A stretch of DNA of 64,000 nucleotides. It comes from Planococcus versutus (GTDB taxonomy: Bacteria; Bacillota; Bacilli; Bacillales_A; Planococcaceae). The stretch is taken from positions 901,001-965,000 of the forward strand of contig NZ_CP016540.2 of NCBI RefSeq assembly GCF_001186155.3. The letters run 5' to 3'. Below are positions 35,979-45,618 of the stretch, in pieces. The translations under genes were made by a program, and so were the position numbers. The notes under the pieces are model-generated. The model had not been told where the DNA came from. It ran no database searches and was given only the letters and a program-made list of their open reading frames with translations. Positions within the stretch are counted from its first letter, which is position 1; each line of letters begins with the position of its first letter.

Positions 35979-37340
35979 TCAATTGCCAGAGCGTTCTGCG
36001 TCTTTTTCTTCTTTGATTTTGGCAATAATGCGCTTGGTCTCGAACACTATGACACCCGATAAACCAAGAAGACCGATTAAGTTCGGGAACGCCATTAAAC
36101 CATTCATCACATCTGAGAATGTCCACACTACATCAAGAGAAACCGTTGCCCCAACAAAGACCATTGCAACAAAAGCAATGCGGTACACAACTAACAATGC
36201 TGGGTTTTTGAATAAATACTGGAAACATTTTTCGCCGTAATAAGACCAGCCGATAATGGTAGAAGAAGCAAAGAAAATCAAGCCGACAGCGACAATTATT
36301 GGGCCTGCGCCACCTAAAAATTGTTCAAATGCAGCAGTTGTTAAGGCAGCTCCTTCAAGAGACTTGTCTGTGTAGAGACCGGACATAACAATCGTCACAC
36401 CTGTAATCGAACAAATAATAATGGTGTCGAATAGTACTTGTGTCATAGAAACCAAAGCTTGACGTCCAGGTAAATCGGTAATTGCTGCAGCAGCTGCAAT
36501 GGGAGCCGATCCAAGTCCCGCTTCGTTAGAAAAGACGCCTCGCGCGACACCGTATCGAATAGCAGCACCAATAGCACCGCCGACAGCTGCTTCACCTGTA
36601 AACGCAGCACTAAAGATTGTGCCAAACGCCGCTGGGATCAATTCCATATTGAGAATCATAATAATAATGCCTGCAATGATATAGAATAATGCCATGAATG
36701 GAACAAAGAATGAAGTAACGCGGCCAATGCTCTTGATTCCACCGAGCAACACAAGCGCAGTGAAAATGGTTAAAATGATTCCAGTAATCCAAGTGGGTAC
36801 ACTAAATGTATCGCGAACAACAGAAGCGACTGAATTTGATTGCGTCCCGTTTCCGATACCAAAAGCTGCTACCGCACCAAAGACAGCAAATAATACAGCT
36901 AACCATTTTTGTTTTAACCCGTGTTCCAAGTAATACATTGGTCCGCCAGCCATTTGACCTCTAGCGTCAACGACACGGTATTTAACTGCTAGAATAGCTT
37001 CACCGTATTTCGTAGCCATACCGAAAAATGCTGAAAACCACATCCAAAAGACAGCCCCTGGACCGCCGAGTATGACCGCTGTTGCAACACCAACTATGTT
37101 ACCGGTACCCACTGTTGCAGCCATTGCAGTAGAAAGTGCTTGGAAATGACTGATATCACCTTGAGATGTTGTGTCTTTGTTTTTAGTGAAAACTAACTTT
37201 AGGGCGTAAGGCAATAACCGAACTTGAAGAACACCGATACGAACTGTTAAGAAAATCCCTGTACCTACTAATAAAATTAATAAAGGCGGTCCCCATATGT
37301 AATCGCTTATCGTTCCTAATAATTTTTCAAACTGTGCCAT
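35979..37340 (-). CDS. Sodium:alanine/glycine symporter (AGCS family)
   Basis: A 453-residue transporter with about ten or eleven hydrophobic segments. The AGCS signature is intact: AATVGTGNIVGVATA, the GGPGAVFWMW segment and the SNEAGLGSAPIAAAAA stretch. It imports alanine or glycine with sodium. AAAGGGGGAAAAC precedes the ATG. The DUF1128 gene lies downstream in the same direction. Confidence 0.93.
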   Translation of the reverse strand: MAQFEKLLGTISDYIWGPPLLILLVGTGIFLTVRIGVLQVRLLPYALKLVFTKNKDTTSQGDISHFQALSTAMAATVGTGNIVGVATAVILGGPGAVFWMWFSAFFGMATKYGEAILAVKYRVVDARGQMAGGPMYYLEHGLKQKWLAVLFAVFGAVAAFGIGNGTQSNSVASVVRDTFSVPTWITGIILTIFTALVLLGGIKSIGRVTSFFVPFMALFYIIAGIIIMILNMELIPAAFGTIFSAAFTGEAAVGGAIGAAIRYGVARGVFSNEAGLGSAPIAAAAAITDLPGRQALVSMTQVLFDTIIICSITGVTIVMSGLYTDKSLEGAALTTAAFEQFLGGAGPIIVAVGLIFFASSTIIGWSYYGEKCFQYLFKNPALLVVYRIAFVAMVFVGATVSLDVVWTFSDVMNGLMAFPNLIGLLGLSGVIVFETKRIIAKIKEEKDAERSGN

Positions 37341-37524
37341 CAGTTTTCCCCCTTTTTATTATTTTTCTGATAAATCTCTTACAAACATAATATTCCGAAA
37401 TTTCTATCGGATAGTCAAGTTATTTTTTAAAAATAAATTTTGTATAAGAGTTTAGATTGTTGGGAATTAGGGAAAATTCCTAATAGATATGAAAACTACA
37501 TGATATTCTTAGGAGGAATTCAGG

Positions 37525-38031
37525 ATGAGTCAAAACAAATTAATGACAGGTTTATTAGTAGGAGCAGCAGTGGGGATTGTTATCTCACTACTCGATAGCA
37601 ATACTAGAAATGACGTTATTCAAAAATCGAAAAAAGCAACTAGTAGTGCAAAATACTATGCTTCAAATAGAGATGAATTAATGAATGCTTTCCAGCAACA
37701 GACGGAAAGAGCGCAAAACCTCTATTCACGTATTTCTGAAGATGCATCTTATGTCGGTAGCAAAGTAAACGAACTGAAAGAAATGTCTCCACAAGTAAAA
37801 GAAATGGCGCTCGAAACAAAAGAAGCGTTTATGGATACAAAAGACGCAGTACTAGAAACTAAAGATGATGTGATCTCAGCTGTTAAAGAAGACAATCCAT
37901 CTCCAACTTCTTCTTTGACTAACAATGACGATTCTTCGTCAAGTTCATCTGATAAATCAGCAGCTTCAAAAAGCACTAACGGGACGGGCAGACAGTCTGA
38001 CACGAATTCAAATTCTGGGAACCGGTTATAA
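37525..38031 (+). CDS. YtxH-domain protein, YfkI-like
   Basis: A 168-residue protein with one N-terminal hydrophobic segment (GLLVGAAVGIVISLL, residues 9-23), a helical region rich in Ala, Lys and Glu, and a Ser/Asn/Asp-rich low-complexity tail. This is the YtxH architecture, general-stress linked in B. subtilis. AGGAGGAATTC precedes the ATG. Two interleaved dyads lie upstream (37463-37484). The YihY gene follows in the same direction. Confidence 0.85.
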   Translation: MSQNKLMTGLLVGAAVGIVISLLDSNTRNDVIQKSKKATSSAKYYASNRDELMNAFQQQTERAQNLYSRISEDASYVGSKVNELKEMSPQVKEMALETKEAFMDTKDAVLETKDDVISAVKEDNPSPTSSLTNNDDSSSSSSDKSAASKSTNGTGRQSDTNSNSGNRL

Positions 38032-38101
38032 GCCGATTACTCCTATTAAACCTTCAGGTCAGCATACAGATCAAGTTCGCGTTCACTCAGTCACTTTTGA
38101 C

Positions 38102-38938
38102 GTGACCACATCTAAAGGTTTTCTAAAAGAATTGTTACAGCGTATTAAAGACGTCGACGTGCCAGGACTTGGAGCACAGTTGGCGTTTTTTTTCCTCTTA
38201 TCAATTTTTCCGCTGCTAATATTTTTGGTCACGTTGCTTCCATATTTGACTCTATCTCAAGATGAAATTTTTAGTTTTTTAGAAGATGTGGTACCAGATA
38301 CGGTGTACTCTTTAATTGAAAGTACATTAATAGAAGTATTAACCACTCAAAACACTGGCTTGTTGTCTTTTGGTATTTTAGCAACCATTTGGTCAGCGAG
38401 TCTCGGTATGAATGCTTTAATCAAGTCCTTAAATCTTTCGTACAAAGTTATAGAAGATCGTCCAATTCTCTTAGCACGAGGAATGTCTATCGTTATGACT
38501 ATTTTGCTCATCTTTATTTTAGTTATAGCTTTAGCATTACCGGTTTTTGGTGAGCAAATTGGTCGATTAATTTTCTCGTATTTGGGATTAGAAGAAGGTT
38601 TTCTAGCAATTTGGAACTCTATTCGATTTACCATTCCTGTAATTATTATTTTTGTGGCGTGTACCATTATTTATTGGTTAGCTCCAAACGTAAGAATCAA
38701 TATTTTGAGTGTTTTGGCAGGCTCTGCTTTTGCTGCAACGGGTTGGTTGTTAACTTCTTATCTGTTTTCGATTTACATCAGCAACTTTGGGAATTTTTCA
38801 GCCACGTACGGCAGTATCGGAGGAATTATTGTTTTAATGCTATGGTTATATATATCGGCGATGGTATTAGTAATAGGTGGACAAATTAACGCGGTGATGA
38901 AAGAACGTCGTCATTTACTTAAAAAAAGAACTGCCTAA
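38102..38938 (+). CDS. YihY/BrkB family inner membrane protein, YfkH-like
   Basis: About 278 residues with six hydrophobic segments and the family motif VPGLGAQLAFFFLLSIFPLLIF near the N-terminus. The family was once called ribonuclease BN but is a membrane protein of uncertain role. The start is unclear: GTG 38102 gives the length of B. subtilis YfkH (about 275) but has no clear ribosome binding site; the only in-frame ATG is at 37925, overlapping the YtxH gene by 107 bases, also without one. Gene order with YtxH matches yfkI-yfkH. Confidence 0.85.
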   Translation: MTTSKGFLKELLQRIKDVDVPGLGAQLAFFFLLSIFPLLIFLVTLLPYLTLSQDEIFSFLEDVVPDTVYSLIESTLIEVLTTQNTGLLSFGILATIWSASLGMNALIKSLNLSYKVIEDRPILLARGMSIVMTILLIFILVIALALPVFGEQIGRLIFSYLGLEEGFLAIWNSIRFTIPVIIIFVACTIIYWLAPNVRINILSVLAGSAFAATGWLLTSYLFSIYISNFGNFSATYGSIGGIIVLMLWLYISAMVLVIGGQINAVMKERRHLLKKRTA

Positions 38939-38959
38939 ATTTCAGGCAGTTCTTTTTTT
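38921..38959. terminator. Bidirectional terminator between the YihY and P-type ATPase genes
   Basis: Sixteen-base stem (A-run plus GAACTGCCT and complement) with a 7-base loop; it overlaps the end of the YihY gene and reaches the ATPase stop. Confidence 0.92.
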
Positions 38960-40826
38960 ATAGATTGCGATTAAGCATACGTAACCCATTCAAAATAACT
39001 AAAATTGTACTACCTTCGTGACCAATCACACCAAGAGGAAGCGTAATAACTTGAAAAAAGTTCGAAATGATTAAAAGAATGATAATGGTAACGGAAAAGA
39101 AAATATTCTGCTTAACGATACGTTGCATTTTACGTGAAAGTCGAATGGCATAGGCAATGCGTGATAAATCGTTTTTCATCAAGATAACATCTGCAGTCTC
39201 CAATGCAATATCAGTTCCAGCGCCCATCGCTATTCCGGTTGTTGCTGTTGCTAAAGCAGGTGCGTCATTAATGCCATCACCTGTCATCGCTACGTATTCA
39301 TACTTTATTAGCAATTTTTTTATTTCTTCTACTTTATCAGCAGGCATGCACTCTGATATATAGTCATCGACTCCAGTTTCTTTAGCAATAACTGCAGCTG
39401 TTGTCCGGTTATCACCTGTCAGCATAGTGCAATAAATACCCATTTGTTCCAACTCTTCAATTGTAGATTTTGTGATATCACGAACTGTATCTTTTAATGC
39501 CATAGCAGCAAGAATGCCTTTTTGGTCGCGAACAAAAGTTACTGTTTTTCCTTGGTTAGCTAGTTTTTCCAGTAGGCCGTTTTCAAACGCTGCAGCTAAT
39601 GGTTCATCAACAAATTTTGGCTTTCCGACTAGAAATTCTTCATCTCCTATGATTGCTTTCAAGCCGTTGCCTGGAATATCTTCAATCAATAGGTTTGGCA
39701 ATGGAACAATTCCTTGAGCGATAACAAAATCACTAATCGCTTTTGCTAAAGGATGATTAGACTGGGATTCAATCCCTGCAATTAACGCCATTGCAAGTTG
39801 AGGATCGGCTCCTTTACGGATGACGAAATCGGTAACTTCGGGCTGACCGCGAGTTAATGTCCCTGTTTTATCAAAAGCAATGGCACGGACCATACTTAAA
39901 TTTTCCAAGTGCATTCCGCCTTTAAATATGATGCCGGTTTTTGCGCCGTTAGAAATGGCGGCAAGCGTGGCTGGCATAATAGAAGCAACAAGTGCACAAG
40001 GAGAAGCCACTACCAGCAAAACCATAGCGCGATAAAACGTGGTGTTCCAATCCCAACCAAAAACATAATGAGGCAAAAATAACATAAGCGAAAAACCAAC
40101 AAGGACGATTTTTACATAACGGCCTTCAAATCGTTCGATAAATTGCTGGGAAGGAGATTTTTCACTTTGCGCCGATTGAACCAAGTCAATGATTTTTTGA
40201 AACAAAGTTTCAGAACTAGGCTTTGTCATCTCCATTGTGACGGTACCTGACAGATTGACTGTTCCAGCAAACAATTCATCTTCTTCATATTTGGAGATGG
40301 GGATAGCTTCACCACTGATGGCTGATTCATCGACAGCGCTTTGTCCATTGTGTAAAACTCCATCTACTGGAATTCGCTCGCCAGGCTTCACTACAATAAA
40401 ATCACCAATCTCCAAGTCGCCAAGAGGGACACGGATCGTTTGTCCATCTCGAGCTAACCAAGCAGCTTCGGGCTGCATTTCCATTAAAGACGTAATTTCT
40501 TTCCGGCTTTTATTCATAGTATATGTTTCTAGCGCGCCGCTTAAAGAAAAGATGAAAATCAGTATGGCACCTTCTGCCCAATAGCCGATGATAGAAGAAC
40601 CAACTGCTGCTAAAATCATTAAGATTTCAACATTTAGTTGCCTGTCCTCTAAAGTTTTCATTATGCCATATTTGGCTTTGGCATAGCCGCCAATTCCAAA
40701 AGCCAGCAAAAAAAAGATTACTGAGTAGATAGCGTAATGCTGTAGGTCCAGTACAAAAGCGATAACAATTAAAAATCCCGAAAATAACGATGCGATCAAT
40801 TCGATATGTGTTTTAAAAAACAGCAT
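38958..40826 (-). CDS. Heavy-metal translocating P1B-type ATPase (ZosA/PfeT-like)
   Basis: A 622-residue metal pump. The phosphorylated Asp319 lies in DKTGTLT, the actuator motif is SGEA (171-174), the metal-binding segment is ASPCALV (274-280) and GDGINDAPAL completes the hinge. There is no N-terminal HMA domain, as in B. subtilis ZosA/PfeT, now viewed as a PerR-controlled ferrous iron exporter; SPC pumps can also move zinc, cadmium or cobalt. No PerR box was found upstream. ATG 40826 follows AAGGTG. Confidence 0.88.
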   Translation of the reverse strand: MLFFKTHIELIASLFSGFLIVIAFVLDLQHYAIYSVIFFLLAFGIGGYAKAKYGIMKTLEDRQLNVEILMILAAVGSSIIGYWAEGAILIFIFSLSGALETYTMNKSRKEITSLMEMQPEAAWLARDGQTIRVPLGDLEIGDFIVVKPGERIPVDGVLHNGQSAVDESAISGEAIPISKYEEDELFAGTVNLSGTVTMEMTKPSSETLFQKIIDLVQSAQSEKSPSQQFIERFEGRYVKIVLVGFSLMLFLPHYVFGWDWNTTFYRAMVLLVVASPCALVASIMPATLAAISNGAKTGIIFKGGMHLENLSMVRAIAFDKTGTLTRGQPEVTDFVIRKGADPQLAMALIAGIESQSNHPLAKAISDFVIAQGIVPLPNLLIEDIPGNGLKAIIGDEEFLVGKPKFVDEPLAAAFENGLLEKLANQGKTVTFVRDQKGILAAMALKDTVRDITKSTIEELEQMGIYCTMLTGDNRTTAAVIAKETGVDDYISECMPADKVEEIKKLLIKYEYVAMTGDGINDAPALATATTGIAMGAGTDIALETADVILMKNDLSRIAYAIRLSRKMQRIVKQNIFFSVTIIILLIISNFFQVITLPLGVIGHEGSTILVILNGLRMLNRNL

Positions 40827-40969
40827 ACCTGTCACCTTCTTTCCTTTAATGCATCAATCAATAAAAAATATAAAAGATAGGATATAAAAAAAGATTTGCT
40901 TGTTTTGTAGCTTATCATATTAGCTCTAGACAAAAGAGCCGATAAATCTGTATCGAGAGCTAAAAGAAA

Positions 40970-40994
40970 AATCCGCTACCAAGAGGAAACGGAT
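40970..40994 (-). terminator. Terminator of the SE1561-like gene
   Basis: On the minus strand ATCCG pairs with CGGAT around a purine-poor interior and is followed by TTTTTCTTTT. Confidence 0.55.
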
Positions 40995-41001
40995 CAATTG
41001 A

Positions 41002-41196
41002 TTATAGTTCTTCAGAAGGGCGAGACTGAAATTGTTTCATTTTATCATCCAAATCATCAACCATCGCAATCAAACGATCAATGTCTTCTAATTCTGTGTT
41101 TTCAGGTTCGATCGTATCTAAAACTTCTAAAAACATACTTAGTCGTTGCTTCATGTAAGAAACTTGCTGTTCTTTACTCGTAATGGATTTCCCCAC
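41002..41196 (-). CDS. SE1561-family small protein
   Basis: A 64-residue acidic helical protein (MGKSITSKEQQVSYMKQRL...). It resembles the conserved Bacillales small proteins named SE1561 family; function unknown. GTG 41196 is used since GAGG lies eight bases upstream; longer frames have no such site. It lies upstream of, and in the same direction as, the metal ATPase gene but is separated by its own terminator. Confidence 0.75.
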   Translation of the reverse strand: MGKSITSKEQQVSYMKQRLSMFLEVLDTIEPENTELEDIDRLIAMVDDLDDKMKQFQSRPSEEL

Positions 41197-41477
41197 TTGA
41201 TACACCTCATTTCGTTTGTTAATCGTAACGGAAAAACGAATATTTTTCAATAAAGTATAGGCATAATTAATTATTTTACTCAATTAATTATTTTGAATAT
41301 TTACTTAATGGTAAATTTGTGCTAAGTTAAAGTTAATCAAAAGAGAGGGGAGGCTGAAAGAAATTAGCGAAACCACATCACAGCAGCAAGATATTCGAAG
41401 GAGGCGGTTCGCACATTTCATCGGTACTGTAACCGAGAATGCTATTATGAAAGATAATTTAACTGTCTATAAACCAT

Positions 41478-41525
41478 AAAAGGCTCATCCACGATCTGAC
41501 ATCAGATACGGAATGAGTCTTTTAT
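41478..41525. terminator. Terminator of the OsmC gene
   Basis: AAAGGCTCAT pairs with ATGAGTCTTT, with an inner ATCTGA/TCAGAT stem; T-runs are present in both directions. Confidence 0.8.
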
Positions 41526-41530
41526 AATGG

Positions 41531-41911
41531 TTATCGAATCTCGAAAGTTTCAACAATTTCGATTGAATCTTTAACAGATTGAACCATTGAGCAGTTTTTA
41601 CGCATTAACTCCATAATACGTGGCATCTTTTCTTCTTTAATCGCACCTGTAATAATAAAATGTAAATGTACTTTTTCAACTCGACCTGCTTCTTCATCGT
41701 TGCGTACAACTTCTTTCACTTCGATTTGAATATCTTCAAAAGACATCCTCATCTTATCCAACACTTTCCTCATAACGCCACCACTACAAACAGCTAGTGA
41801 AGATATTAATAACTGATAAGGTCTAAAACCATATTCCTCATTACTTGAAATTTGGAGATCCCCAAAAGGTAGATGTCCGGTAAACCCATTTTCACTCATT
41901 GAAAAATTCAT
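41531..41911 (-). CDS. OsmC family protein
   Basis: A 126-residue OsmC/Ohr-fold protein. Two cysteines, one at the start of the central helix (SLAVCSGGVM) and one in RKNCSMVQSV, sit at the places used by peroxide-reducing members of the family, so thiol peroxidase activity is plausible but not shown. GGAGG nine bases upstream supports the ATG. It is divergent from the MFS gene. Confidence 0.88.
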   Translation of the reverse strand: MNFSMSENGFTGHLPFGDLQISSNEEYGFRPYQLLISSLAVCSGGVMRKVLDKMRMSFEDIQIEVKEVVRNDEEAGRVEKVHLHFIITGAIKEEKMPRIMELMRKNCSMVQSVKDSIEIVETFEIR

Positions 41912-41988
41912 TGCATAACGCCTCCCTATGATAGAATTGTATCTGAAATCTTATTAAACACAAAAGAACAAGCTTATGAGGAGGCATC

Positions 41989-43164
41989 ATGAAATCATAT
42001 TTTAAAAGTGCCCGTGGACGTTTCTGGACTTTAGTAGCCATTGTTTCTATTTCGGGTTTTTCACAAGGCATGTTATTGCCGTTGATTGCTGTTATTTTTG
42101 AACAAGATGGTGTTTCTTCTGCATTAAACGGATTGAGTGCGACAGGATTGTATGTAGGAACGCTTTTAATCGCGCCTTTTATGGAACCGTATTTGCGGAA
42201 ATTTGGCTATAAGCCATTAATTTTAATAGGTGGTGGACTAGTAATTTTATCGCTTTTTCTTTTTACATTATGGAAGTCTGTCTTGTTTTGGTTTTTATTG
42301 CGTATATTGATAGGGATTGGTGACCAGGCTTTGCATTTTTCAACTCAAACTTGGATTACTAGTACATCGCCGCAACATCGCCTCGGTCGCAATATTGCAA
42401 TTTATGGTATGTCTTTTAGTATCGGTTTTGGAGCGGGTCCTTTGTTTGTACCGATGGTAGAAGTGTTTGAAGCTTTACCCTTTATCGTCTCTGGATTGCT
42501 TTGCTTATTAGCATGGTCTTTAGTTTTTTTACTCAAAAATGATTTTCCAGAAGTTACTGGCAGCGCTATGACAGCAAAAGGGACCGTTAGTCGCTTTAAA
42601 GCAGCACTACTTATTGCGTGGGTCGCATTTTTGCCACCGCTAGGTTATGGTTTTTTAGAAGCATCACTCAATGCCATTTATCCTGTGTACGCATTGCGTC
42701 AATCCATCGAAGTCGGTATGGTGTCGATTATGTTGGCTGCTTTTTCAGCAGGAGCAATTCTCACACAACTGCCACTCGGAAATTTGAGTGATCACATTGG
42801 CCGAAAAAAAGTGTTGTTGTTAGCGTTAACTGGGGGAGCAGTTGTCTTTGTAACTTCCAGCTTTTATGAATCGAATGCGTGGTTAACTGTCGGACTTTTT
42901 GCGTTAGCTGGCATGTTTGTTGGTTCTACATTTTCACTTGGTATTTCATATATGGCAGATTTAATGCCAAAAGAGTTATTGCCAACAGGTAATTTGTTAT
43001 GTGGAATTGCATTTAGCATTGGAAGTTTAGCAGGACCCACGATGGGTGGATTGTTTATTCAACACTCTGGAGGGTTAAGTTTCTTGCTACTCATTGCCGG
43101 TATTTTACTCGTGATTACACTACCAATTGCATTGAAAAATCCGGTCAAAACAAGTTCTGCCTAG
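41989..43164 (+). CDS. MFS transporter, YfkF-like
   Basis: A 391-residue carrier with twelve hydrophobic segments. A cytoplasmic-loop motif LSDHIGRKKVLL lies between segments six and seven or eight, typical of MFS proteins. Its place near the yfkH/yfkI-type genes fits yfkF of B. subtilis, a putative exporter. TGAGGAGGC precedes the ATG. The substrate is unknown. Confidence 0.87.
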   Translation: MKSYFKSARGRFWTLVAIVSISGFSQGMLLPLIAVIFEQDGVSSALNGLSATGLYVGTLLIAPFMEPYLRKFGYKPLILIGGGLVILSLFLFTLWKSVLFWFLLRILIGIGDQALHFSTQTWITSTSPQHRLGRNIAIYGMSFSIGFGAGPLFVPMVEVFEALPFIVSGLLCLLAWSLVFLLKNDFPEVTGSAMTAKGTVSRFKAALLIAWVAFLPPLGYGFLEASLNAIYPVYALRQSIEVGMVSIMLAAFSAGAILTQLPLGNLSDHIGRKKVLLLALTGGAVVFVTSSFYESNAWLTVGLFALAGMFVGSTFSLGISYMADLMPKELLPTGNLLCGIAFSIGSLAGPTMGGLFIQHSGGLSFLLLIAGILLVITLPIALKNPVKTSSA

Positions 43165-43212
43165 TAAAAAAGCTGAAGCAGAGAGTGAAAACTCTTTGCT
43201 TCAGCTTTTTTA
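43165..43212. terminator. Bidirectional terminator between the MFS and RlmCD-like genes
   Basis: Stem AAAAAAGCTGAAGCA-AGAGT with its complement and a GAAA loop; the right flank includes the stop codon of the minus-strand gene at 43210. Confidence 0.93.
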
Positions 43213-44574
43213 TTTTAGAACTAACTTTGTTACGGACTCTACTTGAGCAGTTTGCGGGAACATATCTACAGGTTGAATGTATTCAATGTGGTAGATTTTA
43301 GTTAGCTGCTGTAGGTCTTTAGCTAAAGTAGAAGGGTTACAAGACGTATAAACAAAACGTTTTGGTTTTACTTTCAAGATAGTTTGCAAGAGTGAATCTG
43401 CAAGACCTGTACGTGGTGGGTCCACTGTCAGTACATCTGGAACAAATCCTTCGTTGCTCCAAAGCTCCAGCCATTTTTCAGCAGTCCCGGTAACGTATTT
43501 AGCTTTAAAACCTTGTGCTTTCGCATTCGCTTTTGCATCGACCACACTTTCGTGAAGAACGTCCATGCCGCGAATTTCTTTAGCGCTGTCTGCTAACCAA
43601 AGTCCAATCGTTCCAACGCCACAATAAGCATCGACCACGGTTTCTATTCCAGTCAGTTCAGCCGCACGTTTAATTTCATCGTATAACTTGACTGTTTGTG
43701 TTGGGTTTAACTGAAAAAAAGCGCGTGCCGATAAATCAAATGCCAGTTCACCTAGTTCTTCGTGAATAGTGTCTTTGCCAAACAATGTAATCGTCTCATC
43801 TCCAAAGACTAGAGACGTTTTTTCTTTGTTAATATTTTGGACAATGGACACTAAGTTAGTATCAATTTGTTTCAGACGTTCCATTAGTAATTCTTTTTGC
43901 GGAATTTTCGAGCGTGTTGTCACTAAAACCAACTGAATTTCGCCCGTTTTAATACCCGTACGTACAACGATCGTGCGCATAATGCCTTTCATTGTTTTGC
44001 CATCATATATGGGCATTTTCAATTCTTCCAAAATTCGTTTGACGGCATTTGTTATCACTGTTGTATCTGGGTGTTGAACGATGCATTCATCAATATCCAA
44101 TAATTGATGAGAGCCTTCAGCAAATAATCCAGCGATTACTTTGGTGCCTTTTAAGCGGGTTTGGAATTGACTTTTGTTGCGATAACGCCAAGGATTTTCC
44201 ATTCCAATTGTTTTCTCGACGTGAACACTTGTCCCTTTTAAGTAACGTTCTAATGCTTGAAGCACAAGATCCCGTTTTTCAACAAGCTGCTGGTCATAGG
44301 TCATGTGCTGCAATTGACAGCCACCACATGCTTCATATATTGGGCAAGGAGGTGCTTGTCGGTGAGGAGATGTCTTCTGAACTTTAATGATGCGTGCTTG
44401 TGCAAAATTGCGTTTGACCGTCGTTACTTGCGCCATAACTTCTTCACCTGGTAAAGCCCCAGGCACAAAAACGACGTTGCGCTTAAAATAGCCAATACCT
44501 TCACCGTTGATGCCGAGTCGTTTAATCGTCATCGGAATTTTTTGGCCTTCTTCTATACTTGGTTTGTCGTTCAT
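43210..44574 (-). CDS. RlmCD-like 23S rRNA (uracil-C5)-methyltransferase, second copy
   Basis: A 454-residue paralogue of the protein at 9044-10405 with the same layout: TRAM domain, iron-sulfur cysteines ([10 protein letters not shown] and DECIV), DPPRTGL motif and catalytic Cys in TSCNPSTL. B. subtilis also has two such genes, rlmCD (yefA) and yfjO; this copy corresponds to yfjO by its neighbourhood. The target base of the second copy is unknown. ATG 44574 has AAGGA ten bases upstream. Confidence 0.9.
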   Translation of the reverse strand: MNDKPSIEEGQKIPMTIKRLGINGEGIGYFKRNVVFVPGALPGEEVMAQVTTVKRNFAQARIIKVQKTSPHRQAPPCPIYEACGGCQLQHMTYDQQLVEKRDLVLQALERYLKGTSVHVEKTIGMENPWRYRNKSQFQTRLKGTKVIAGLFAEGSHQLLDIDECIVQHPDTTVITNAVKRILEELKMPIYDGKTMKGIMRTIVVRTGIKTGEIQLVLVTTRSKIPQKELLMERLKQIDTNLVSIVQNINKEKTSLVFGDETITLFGKDTIHEELGELAFDLSARAFFQLNPTQTVKLYDEIKRAAELTGIETVVDAYCGVGTIGLWLADSAKEIRGMDVLHESVVDAKANAKAQGFKAKYVTGTAEKWLELWSNEGFVPDVLTVDPPRTGLADSLLQTILKVKPKRFVYTSCNPSTLAKDLQQLTKIYHIEYIQPVDMFPQTAQVESVTKLVLK

Positions 44575-44615
44575 GAATCTCACATCCTTCAGTTAATCAT
44601 CTCTCCATTATAGTC

Positions 44616-45515
44616 TTATTTATAAATATCAGCTAGTGCTGATCGTAAATTAGGAAATTTGAATTGGAAACCATGTTGTTCAAGAACTGTGGGTAGCACT
44701 TTTTGTCCTTCAAGTACAAGTTGGCTTTTATCACCTAAAATTGCTTTCATCGCAATTGACGGAACCGGGATCCAATGCGGTCTTCCAAGTGCATGTGCAA
44801 TTTCTTTGCCAAATTCTTTCATTTGTTTCGGATGTGGTGCTGTCACATTAAAAGCACCACTTAACTGATCGTTATCAAGCGCAAAGATCAATGCGCGTGC
44901 AACATCTTTAATATGAATCCACGAAAGCCATTGCTTACCAGAACCTACTGTACCCCCTGCAAACATTTTGTAAGGTAAAGCCATTAACGGCAGAGCTCCT
45001 GCATTTTTTCCTAGAATAATACCAAAACGACCACAGGCTACACGCAATCCATCTTTTTCAGCGCGTTGAGCTAATATTTCCCAGTCACGAACTGTTTGTG
45101 CTAGAAAATCAGAACCAAGGTCTGCCGAAGCTTCTGTGTAAGTTACAGTTTGAGATGGTGGATAAATTCCAACTGCACTAGCATTTACTAGCACTTTTGG
45201 TTTGTTTTCTAGTTTATGAATAATCCGCAGCAATTCAGTTGTTGCGTCCATACGACTCGAGTAAATTAGTTTTTTCTGTTCGTCACTCCAGCGACCGTCG
45301 TTTATAGAAGCCCCAGCTAAATTAATAAAAGCATCAATATTTTCGAGTTGTTTTTCTGGAACCGCATCATCAGACAACCACTTTACGTATGTAATAGAAT
45401 CAGTAGCATTTTTTTCTTTCCGAGACAAAATAACCACTTTATCACCTCTAGCAGTTAATTGTCGAATCAATTCTTGACCAACAAATCCAGTACCACCTGT
45501 AATTGCTATTTTCAT
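44616..45515 (-). CDS. yfhF: TIGR01777 family NAD(P)-dependent epimerase, YfhF-like
   Basis: A 299-residue short-chain dehydrogenase/epimerase protein. The N-terminal GGTGFVGQ nucleotide motif, FINLAGASI and GIYPPS segments, and a C-terminal DUF1731 region (HWIPVPSIAMKAILG) define the family, which includes the cell-division related SulA-like proteins of cyanobacteria. Substrate unknown. Divergent from recX exactly as yfhF is in B. subtilis. Confidence 0.9.
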   Translation of the reverse strand: MKIAITGGTGFVGQELIRQLTARGDKVVILSRKEKNATDSITYVKWLSDDAVPEKQLENIDAFINLAGASINDGRWSDEQKKLIYSSRMDATTELLRIIHKLENKPKVLVNASAVGIYPPSQTVTYTEASADLGSDFLAQTVRDWEILAQRAEKDGLRVACGRFGIILGKNAGALPLMALPYKMFAGGTVGSGKQWLSWIHIKDVARALIFALDNDQLSGAFNVTAPHPKQMKEFGKEIAHALGRPHWIPVPSIAMKAILGDKSQLVLEGQKVLPTVLEQHGFQFKFPNLRSALADIYK

Positions 45516-45618
45516 ATCAAACGCCTCCTATTTCTTTTAGCATACCCTTTAATGCACCAAGCTATGTCACTGTATGCTTGAAAGGTGTATAATATAAAAA
45601 GAAGAGAGGTGCCAGTAA

